Shown: piece after piece, positions 56,287 to 64,000 of the stretch
Position numbering within the stretch: the stretch's first letter is position 1
How the letters are laid out: every line of letters starts with the position of its first letter
DNA from: Cunninghamia lanceolata
Lineage: Eukaryota; Streptophyta; Pinopsida; Cupressales; Cupressaceae
Direction of reading: 5' to 3'
Assembly (NCBI GenBank): GCA_027924645.1
Contig: BSBN01001150.1
Coordinates: 2,852,001 to 2,916,000 of the forward strand
DNA: 64,000 bases
Notes under the pieces: model-generated
Told to the model about the DNA's origin: nothing
Database searches by the model: none
Seen by the model: the letters and a program-made list of their open reading frames with translations, nothing else
Translations under genes and position numbers: made by a program

Positions 56287-56965
56287 TTGAGAAGGAGAGA
56301 TAGGAATAAAGGGGATAGAAAGAGGTGAATAAGATGACTAAATTGAGATGGAGAGAGATGATTAGTGAGGGAAGGAATGAAGATAGGAGATTAAGTGAAA
56401 TAGGAAATGATATTTAAGGGATGGAGATAAGGGACTAAGATGGGGGATAAGGGGGAGATGGATGGGAAATAAGAGAATAGGAAGACAGATTAGTAAAAGG
56501 GAGGTGAGAGATTGAAGGCAGTGAAAGAGGGGAATAAGGTAAAGAGATTTAAGGAGAAGGAGGAAGGAATAATGAGATGGAAGGGATGGTTAATGGGAAG
56601 GTAATAAAATAAAAGTAGAAGGAATGAAAGATACTAGTTGTTCAAGAGATCAAAACGGTGAGAAGGAAAGAAAGCGAAAAATATTGGGAAGTGAGTAAAA
56701 TGGTCAAGGATGTAAGAAGAAGAGAAAAAGGATAAAAGTTTAAGAAAGGAGAGAATGTGATGAAGAATATGAGGATGGGAATCTATAAAATAGGAAGAGA
56801 TATGCGCATCTAAGAACATAAGGTGGAGAGTGGAATGTTCAATTACATGCCATGGGAAGGAGGGAAGGAGAGAAGAAATAGAGAAAAAGGAAAGAAAGAA
56901 GAGGAGGGAGAGAAGAAGACAAAGGATCAAAAGGAGGATGTGTAAGATCAACAAGTTCACCAAAT
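56287..56965. other. Purine-rich tract of about 680 bp (probably H upstream of gag)
   Basis: The plus strand is almost all A and G with some T (gagatggagagagatgatt-type words); C is rare. The left neighbour of C1 (49100-49235) has the same composition and continues here across the insertion. On the minus strand this reads F/S/L/P/H-rich low-complexity peptide with stops. I interpret it as the degenerate leader of H's gag region, but nothing defines it as a gene. Confidence 0.55.
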
Positions 56966-59900
56966 GAAAGAATAAAAATAAATGTTCCTAGTTAAGAGAG
57001 TTAATAAGAAACCCTAATTAATAACTAGGTGTTCTTTTAAAGCATACAGGTTAAAATAGAACAAATTAAGGCCTTTTAGATTCAATATAATTAGCTTAAT
57101 TTGAAGCTAAGTTAGCATATAGTAGAGCTAGGATTGACAAGACAAGAGATTCAACTTAGAAAGAAGAAACACAACTAGAGACTAAACCAGGTAATCTAAC
57201 TTTGTAAGGATCAAAACAAAGACTTGTGCACCTAATAAATAGAAAGGGTGTGAAACTAGTTTGCTAGAAATAATGTCAAGAAGCTACCAAAAAGATTTGG
57301 ATTCTTTGGAAGTTGCCATCTATCAAAGGGGTGAGGCCAATTGTGCCTAGAGGGTGTAATGTTATAAATTGCACACCCTTGCAATTTCATGTTATGTTTT
57401 GGGCTTTCTTTAGTGTCCATTCCCGCTAGCATGGTTTAGGGATCATTTTAGCCCTAGCCTTGGCCTTTTCCTTCATTGGATTGTCAAATTTCTTTATCAT
57501 ATTCTGATTTTTCTTGCTAACTTGAGACCACATGTTAAATTTTGAGTGATTTCTCTATGACACAAGCATGAAGCACATACATCTATGCAATGCACTTGTA
57601 TCTTATAAGTTTTCAAAAATAAAAAAATTGGTTTCCCCTCCATCTACTTGTTGTCACGTACTTTAACACCCATCTATCCAAAAATGCCTCCTACATTTAA
57701 ATCTAACCCTTTTGAAAATTGATATTTGATGAGATTATTCTCCAACAACAAGAAATCTATCTCTTTCTCTCCTTCTCTTGGATCTCTTGGCTACATAATC
57801 CATTGTTATTATTTGCTAAGGCTTAATAATCCATCACAAGTCAATAGCCTCCCACACACAATAAGAAAATACCATGACTTAGGAGTTTGTGATGATTTAA
57901 AATTCCCATCATTCATTAATCTAATCTAATTATAGTCATGCCAACAAATATGGCAAGTGAGAGACAACAACTAGGTCCAAAGCCTCTCTTGAGATACTAC
58001 AACCTATATGGAGACATTTACATGTAGATATAACCTTTCTAGACCAACCCTTTCCATGATTGACAACATGCTTTTAGACCTTACAAAGTCAAATTTGCAT
58101 CACTTGATATCTTTAAACTATCTAATGCACTTGTAGTCAAAAAATTCCCATCATTCATTAATCTAATCTTATTACAGTCATGCCAACAAATGTGGCAAGT
58201 GAGAGACAACAACTAGGTTCAAAGCCTCTCTTGAGATACTACAACCAATCATGGAGACATTTACATGCATATATAACCTTGCTAGACTACCCCTTTCCAA
58301 TTGACAACATGCTTTTAGACCTTACAAAGTTAGACTTGCATCACTTGATACCATGAAACTATGGAATGCAGTTGTAGTCAAAAGATTGGCTAAAGGACCA
58401 ACCCTTAAAGCATATTATAAACATGTATGTATTGAAATTAGGTTTCAACATGCCCAATAGGTGTAGAGATCAATCTAATTGGCATTTAAACATCTAAACT
58501 AGTCAACAAGTCATCTCATATAAGAAAAATCATTGATTGGCATACAATGATAGGGTTGGCTACACTTGCAAGAGGAAGGGAATCCACCTAGAATCACAAA
58601 TTCACACATCAGCCAGTGGGAATAAATCTCTACACAACTACATGAGGGAATTCCAACAATAAATAGGCCTATAGGGTATATGTTGGATGTCTTTGTGCAT
58701 TAAATTCTATCATCAATCATATAACAAGTTGCAATGTAAAAACCCTACTACAAATGACCGATTTTTTTGCTCAAATGTTTGATAAGATTTCTTGCTCAAA
58801 TCAATATAAAACATCAACATACATCAACATATATGAAATCCATCAAACTCCTTGCATCTCCATAGATTAGAAATGAAATAACATCACATAACATACTGCT
58901 GTCATGAAATTACAATCATTGTATCAGTCATATCAGACTTGATAACATCAAAATGCCATCCAAACCCTAGAATATCAAAGCACTATCAATGAAAATGATC
59001 AATGAGAAAATATGTCACTATTTCTACCTTGTATGAGAACAAACAATGAACTGATAACAATATATTTGTTGCTGCTATGACTGATATATGATGTATAATT
59101 GCCTAGAAATGTTGAAGAAGCCAAAACTGTGACAAAACACTCCTTCCAAGCCAAGCGATTGGCTCCTAGATGCCAAATTCAGCCTTCATGATGTTCTAAA
59201 GGTCTTCAACTATCAAGATCTTCAATCAAATCATGTATATAAACCCTAAAATGAAATACTCAACTGGCTGTTACAAAATTCAGAACTTAAATTAATAGCA
59301 AACCCTCACAAAATGATACTTTTTGCCAAATCAACTACTTTGGCTCAACTCCACAATGACCAAGGGTTTCAAAGATATCAAATTCACTCCAAAAGCTCCA
59401 CAAAAACCTACAAATTCAAGCACTAATGGTGAAATCTGAATGATAACGACTCACACAAGGATATGGGGTCATCACCATATTAAACAAGGGGTCATCTCCT
59501 TGCAAGACAACTGAAAATTAGAATTCTCAGCTATAACAAAAGTAATAGAAAACATACCATAGCATCAATAGTTGTGAATTGAGGTTGGAAGCCTCTCTTT
59601 ATCTCCTCCATAGCTGGATGTCCCACTCCTTGAGTAATTTTTTAAACATTTTGACATCCACCAATAGAATTGCTTCCAAACAAACTATTTTAAATGCATG
59701 ACTATGTCAAAACAAGCATTTAAAATCAATCTACACCATTTTGAATGTATTACTCCTTGCAAATCACCTCTCTATGCAAATCAATTTACTCTCCTTGGGT
59801 GACAGTTGGAAATGATTGCTAAAACTCATTTAAAATCCTTCTTTTGCATTTAAAATCGTCTCCTATGGCTAAACGAGTGCATATGTGGCATAGTCAATCC

Positions 59901-61669
59901 ATAGCAACTTCTAGGCGATTGCATCTTCTAGACGTTTGACATTGAATTCATGTATTTTGCATTTAAAAACGTCTTCTCCTCTTGGCCGCTGATCCTCTAC
60001 TTGGTCGTTGGGCATTTAAACTCCAAATAATTGTTTTTGAATGCTTTTGTCCAGCGAATGACTCTCCTAGCCGTTGGCTCTCCAAACAATGAGCAAACAC
60101 ACTATTACATGAAATTACCTTGGCTGTTGGGATATTAACAATACAACTTCATCATATTGATCCACGATCCAATGCAAATGCACTCCATACAATGTAAATC
60201 CATCTCAATTTCTATTCGATCATCTCCTTAGGCGGTTGGCACTAGAAATAATGAACATCGGACCTGTCCTTCTTCCTTGGCGAATGCATCTCCTTATTTC
60301 ATCAACAAACTCCACAAAATTTGATTAGAAGAAAATGTAATTAAAGATTTCATTTTCCCTTTTATTCCATAATCTATCCAATCAATTGATTGAAAATACA
60401 ATTTCAATATTGTATTTTCCAAACAACACAATTTGGCTAACTCAATGAACATACTATGAAAACACTTAGATAGCCCAATAAAATACTAGTTGAGCCAACA
60501 TTCTGGTTCTCCATGTGTAGACATAAACCAACATTCCGATTCTCCATGTATAGAAACAAGCTCAAACTAGAAATCATTCCCTTACCAATACATTAGCCTA
60601 TGGGAATGGATGATAGGCTAATCATCAACTCCATATGAAGTCACTCCGGAAATGGGGACATGAAATCAACATGTCATTTTAGGCTCTTGTAGTAGCATTA
60701 GACATCTTCCCAAGGCTCAATCATTATCACAACTTGGCCACAAGGAGATAGAAGCATTAAATGTGAGCCCATCCATATTTTTCACACTTGCATAGGGCTC
60801 CAAAATAGGGAAAAATAGGCAAACAAGACTTGTAACAAATAAAAGAAAGCATGTACATTCTATATGTAGAACCAAAACTCATTAATGTAGTATAGTGGGT
60901 CCCAAGGGGATATAGACATTCTTGAACAATGATTTCTTGTGAGAGAAGGGCCTCTTATAGCATAACCCAAGGCACCTAAACCAAAAATACCACTTGTAGT
61001 AGTAAAAACCACATCCATGGGATTTGATGAGCACCTCAAGATCACCATTAGCCAAGAGACTTGTTTGCACAGAGATATCCAAAGGCTATTGTGTGGGCGA
61101 TGAGAAAACCCTTAAAAAGTATTAGGTTATTGCTTGATAGAGTTGATAAGTGGGGAATGGTAAAACACAACATCCACATGTCAAGGGGAATGTCCATTAG
61201 TTGAGATGAGACATTTGGAAGTCAACACAACCATTAAATAGTTTCCTTGAGACCATACCATCATTGTAGCCATGAAAAACTAGTAGATATGGCATCATGT
61301 GCATTTAAAACTACGCTGGGCAGGATACAAGCATTATCACTTTTAAGCTTTGTTAGGAATGAATGGTTAAGATAGTGTTTGCAAATGATAGCTAAGATCA
61401 TTGGTATAGTTGAAACCATGTCCGCACAAGAAGCATGGAAGGATCACATTGAAAGGTCATGAGAACCCACTATGGAGACTCAGCCCAACCAAGTTATCGA
61501 CAAAGATACCACATGACATGACATTATTTATTTTTGCATGTGAGTAGATGCCATGTTGGAAAATGCTTGGGCCTGGCACCACTAGAGGTGACACGTGGTA
61601 AGTAGAGACTTATTGTAGAGCCTATGAGGGCCAATAAGAGAGCACTACTTGTTGAGCAACTGTCACCAT
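56966..61669. other. AT-rich DNA without a recognisable gene
   Basis: No frame on either strand has a known signature. The segment contains the 242-bp tandem duplication at 57901-58384, a roughly 33-bp imperfect duplication near 60497-60560 (ccaacattc(t/c)g(g/a)ttctccatg), and a zone (59640-60030) where catttaaa recurs about eight times at intervals of 20-80 bp. H's left-over 5' LTR may lie here, but I could not identify ends or a PBS. Confidence 0.5.
57901..58384. repeat. Tandem duplication, two 242-bp units
   Basis: 57901-58142 and 58143-58384 align end to end: both start aattcccatcattcattaat, contain gagagacaacaactaggt and cttttagaccttacaaagt, and end at gtagtcaaa. They differ at scattered bases and a few one- to three-base gaps. 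No coding signature. Confidence 0.9.
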
Positions 61670-62159
61670 TGTTAGGAATTGCATGCAGAAGATATCAATT
61701 AAATGCAAATAAAGATTAAACAGAGGAATGGAAATACACAAAAATAATAACAGTGAGAGACAAGTTTTAATGTGGTTCACCCAAACCCAGGCTACATCCA
61801 CCAATAGAGAGTCCAATATTATTATCCAGTAAATCAAACTGATTACAACCAGTAATCCTTGCAACTCAATACCGCTGCAAATGCTACAATATAATATCGA
61901 AATCCCACCCGCAACATATATCCCAGCCACTTATAACAAGCTTTTTGGAAGCTTATAGAATTAGGGTTTTACAATGTCATTTTTCTTTTGTTGGTTAACA
62001 AAAATTAATAACTGACTCCGAATGGGAAAAAAAGAGGGAATTTTTTTTGGGGGGCTGCACCCCCGAACCCTTGCTTCTCGGGGGCTGTCGCCCCCGAACC
62101 CCAGCGAGGATACATGACAAGTGTACAGTACATGCATGATCAATCACCATATACCAACA
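61670..62159 (-). repeat. C2 3' LTR (490 bp)
   Basis: On the minus strand it starts TGTTGGTATATGG and ends AATTCCTAACA. It matches the 362-bp solo LTR in G except for a GC-rich block of about 110 bp (62025-62120) and scattered differences. The palindrome aagctttttggaagctt (61939-61955) is conserved in both. Confidence 0.9.
62037..62106. repeat. GC-rich palindromic block in the C2 LTR
   Basis: Two similar units of about 32 bp, ggggctgcacccccgaaccc and ggggctgtcgcccccgaacc, separated by ttgcttctc, each with an internal inverted repeat (gggggc..gccccc). The solo LTR at 16471 has no such block. It stands out sharply from its AT-rich surroundings. Confidence 0.75.
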
Positions 62160-62212
62160 ATCTCCCACTTGGAGGCTGATCAGGCTCCACACCAAAACAA
62201 TCTCCCACTTGG
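62160..62212 (-). other. C2 polypurine tract, duplicated
   Basis: On the minus strand CTCCAAGTGGGAGATTGTT occurs twice, at the LTR edge (62157-62174) and about 38 bp inside (62196-62213). The copy at the edge primes plus-strand DNA. The duplication is clear by eye (aatctcccacttggag twice). Confidence 0.8.
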
Positions 62213-62297
62213 AGACTGATCCTAGACGACACCGCTACTCGTGCAACTCCCACTAGAAATAGGCACCCTGGACTCTGTTGTTCTGATTTTATTGTTT

Positions 62298-62660
62298 TCA
62301 GTATTGAAGACCAACCGAAGCTGAAGAGGAGCTCAACTTCTCCCTTGTCATTGCCTTCATAAACATATCCCCTGGATTTTCATTTGTATGTATCTTTTCC
62401 AGCCTTAACTGTCCATCATCCAACACCGATCGAATGAAGTGATACCTCAACTGTATGTGTTTGGTCTTTGAATGCAAGGCAAACTTCTTTACAAGATGTA
62501 TGGAACTCTGGCTGTTCGTAAACAAATAACTGTTATCCTATTGTTTACCCAATTCTTCCATGAAAGATTGCAGCCATATCATCTCCTTTCTTGCCTCTGT
62601 TGCAGCTACATACTCTGCCTCCGTGGTAGATAAAGCAACCACCTTTTGCAATCGTGAGAT
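62298..62660 (-). pseudogene. C2 RNase H, C-terminal part
   Basis: The minus strand near 62660-62540 (shifted frame) reads ALSTTEAEYVAATEARKE, the copia glutamate block, then MIWLQSFMEELGKQ and a stop at 62539. 62525-62298 reads FTNSQSSIHLVKK (the D-N-S block; the aspartate has become T or is shifted), HSKTKHIQLRYHFIRSVL and ENPGDMFMKAMTREKL. These match the copia C-terminal motif NPADMLTK. Together with the frameshift near 62665 this shows a dead copy. Confidence 0.85.
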
Positions 62661-62665
62661 CCAAC

Positions 62666-63998
62666 TCACGTTGTCCCACCTACAGTAAAGACATAACCTG
62701 TAGTACTCCACCTAGTATCAATATCTCTTGCCAAATCTGAGTCTACATAACCTACTAAATCAGTATTAGAGCCTCCAAAACATAAGCGTTTATTGGATGT
62801 GCCTCTCAAATATCTGAGAATCCATTTTACCGCATTCCAATGCTCCAATCCGAAATGACTCATATACCTGCTGACGACTCCTACAACATGTACAATATCT
62901 GGTCTCATGCATACCGTGGCATACATTAAACTTCCTACAATTGAAGCATATGGTACCTTAGACATTTTTTCTTCCTCCTCTTGTGTCTTAGGACACATCT
63001 CTTTAGTCGATTTCAAATGACTAGGCAAAGGTGTGTTGACAACTTTTGTATTCTCCATATGGAATCTTTGCAACACCTTTTCAACATAATCAGCCTGAGA
63101 TAGAGTCAATTTTTTGTTCTTCCTATCTCTGCAAATTTTCATACCAAGGATTTGTTTTGCTGCCCCCAAATCCTTCATAGCAAATGATTGTGCTAACTGT
63201 TGTTTTAATTCTCTTATGTGATCCATGTTAGACCCTGCTACAAGCATGTCATCAACATATAAACATAAAATAATGTAGCTGTCATTATCCAACCTCTTAA
63301 AATAAACCTAATGGTCAGAATTACACCAGCTGTAGCCTTTCTCAGCCATAAAACTATCAAATTTCAAATACCATTGCCGAGGTGCTTGTTTCAGGCCATA
63401 CAAACTCTTCTTCAATCTGCACACCTGTTTCTCCTTGGGGCTATTCCATACATATCTCCTCCTCCAAATCACCATGGAGAAAGGTAGTTTTCACATCTAG
63501 CTATTCCAAATGCAAATCTTTAGCAGCCACAATACTTAAAATGGTACGAATAGAAGTCATCTTAACAATCGGAGAAAAAATCTCATCAAAATCAATGCCC
63601 TTTTCCTGTGCAAATCCTTTTACAACTAACTTAGCTTTAAATCTTTTCTTACCTCCATCTTCCTCTTTCATCCTATAAACCCATTTGTTTGGTAAAGCCT
63701 TTTTACCTCCAGACAACTTACATAATTCCCAAGTCTGATTTTTCAGCAAGGAGTCCATTTTTTCTTTCATTGCAAGCTCCCACTGAACCTTTGTATCCAC
63801 CTGCATAGCTTCATCATACCCTTTTGGTTCACCAGCATCTGTTAACAAAATATAATACAAAGAGGGAGAAAACCTTTCAGGAGGTCTACTTAGCCTTGTT
63901 GACAATCTAACATTTACTAGAGTTTGTGGTATTTCTTGTTGCTGTTGCAGAGCATGAGAAACCACTGCAACATCATTATCTGGAGTATCATCCAGCAC
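62666..63998 (-). pseudogene. C2 reverse transcriptase
   Basis: 63998-63501 has RLSRPPERFSPSLYYIL, then WELAMKEKMDSLLKNQTWEL, WVYRMKEEDGGKKRFKAKLV and FDEIFSPIVKMTSIRTILSI, the first copia RT blocks. Between 63470 and 63310 shifted frames read LKKSLYGLKQAPRQWYLKF. 63292-62666 reads YIILCLYVDDMLVAGSNMDH (intact YVDD), KDLGAAKQILGMKI and VGSLMYATVCMRPDI, then RNase H start VGYVDSDLARDIDTRWSTTG. A frameshift and stops (near 63499, 63308, 62665) inactivate it. The coding region runs on past the window edge. Confidence 0.92.
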
Positions 63999-64000
63999 CA

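Larger units (their letters stand above)
12240..56965 (-). mobile_element. H: oldest host, Ty3/gypsy element with second RNase H, heavily interrupted
   Basis: Fragments spread over 45 kb, all on the minus strand, fall in the coding order of one Ty3/gypsy element: gag near 48970-48680, protease 48150-47870, RT start 46511-46269, RT end plus RNase H 15848-15000, second (archaeal-type) RNase H 14808-14625 and 12590-12240. The reading frame resumes across the X insertion inside the RT active region and across Z inside the second RNase H. A second RNase H marks the Tat/Retand/Ogre group. Interruptions are Z, X (itself holding G, Y and T) and C1. LTRs of H were not identified, and the integrase is not seen. 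The right limit is approximate. Confidence 0.75.
61670..64000 (-). mobile_element. C2: Ty1/copia element, 3' part (cut by window end)
   Basis: The minus strand carries, from the window edge leftwards, RT (63998-62666 with breaks), RNase H (62660-62298), a short untranslated region with a duplicated polypurine tract, and the 3' LTR 61670-62159. The 5' LTR, gag, protease and integrase lie beyond 64000. The base 61670 (TGTTAGG) begins the LTR; accat (61665-61669) is the left target copy and can be checked only with the other side. The LTR family is the one at 16471-16832. Confidence 0.9.

Noticed and set aside
60860..61082. Overlapping minus-strand frames of 62 and 66 residues
   Set aside because: No domain signature and no related copy in the window; likely chance open frames.
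1..64000. CRISPR arrays, operons, rRNA genes, bacterial or organellar inserts
   Set aside because: No spaced identical repeats of the CRISPR type, no rRNA-like blocks and no plastid or mitochondrial gene signatures were seen; the content is plant retrotransposons throughout.

Overview
The window is plant nuclear repeat DNA. I found no convincing cellular gene. Everything recognisable is a transposable element or a piece of one: one LINE, several Ty3/gypsy and Ty1/copia LTR retrotransposons, solo LTRs, one very small LTR element (TRIM/SMART type) and several tandem repeats. The sequence is AT-rich. The old, deeply nested LTR elements with many stop codons suggest a large, slowly purged plant genome, possibly a gymnosperm. 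That lineage is my inference; nothing in the window proves it.

Layout. 1-1857 holds no gene. 1858-4182 is a diverged solo LTR of family T. About 4300-10240 is a minus-strand LINE (ORF1 tail, endonuclease, reverse transcriptase, C-terminal part), split at 7444-8491 by a solo LTR with a perfect 5-bp target duplication. 10241-12239 is mostly featureless.

From 12240 to about 56965 there is one nest. The outermost element, H, is an old minus-strand Ty3/gypsy element with a second RNase H (Tat/Retand-like). Its parts in coding order are gag (about 48970), protease (about 48150), RT start (46511), RT end to RNase H (15848-15000) and second RNase H (14808 and 12590). H is broken by solo LTR Z (12596-14619), by X (a probable 4.3-kb solo LTR, ends at 15849 and 46265) and by a nearly complete copia element C1 (49241-56281). 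X is split by G, a plus-strand Ty3/gypsy chromovirus (15934-42081). G in turn carries five insertions: a copia solo LTR in its 5' LTR (16471-16832), a 350-bp TRIM in gag (17477-17826), element Y in gag (18364-29976), element T between protease and RT (30874-38122), and a GC-rich block of about 260 bp in integrase (about 40188-40447). Most junctions are supported by matching 5-bp target-site duplications and by host reading frames that resume across the insertion.

56282-56965 is strongly purine-rich on the plus strand. 57000-61669 has no recognisable gene but includes a 242-bp tandem duplication. 61670-64000 is the 3' part of a second copia element, C2, cut by the window edge; its LTR family matches the solo LTR inside G.

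The most interesting contents are as follows. Element Y kept gag, protease and only the integrase tail, and it carries an antisense plant-mobile-domain (PMD) gene with a predicted 113-bp intron. Element T is a gag-only non-autonomous element with 2.4-kb LTRs packed with TGTATAT/ATATACA motifs, plus an acidic second ORF and a tRNA-Arg-like fragment. The TRIM has all the hallmarks of an LTR element in 350 bp.
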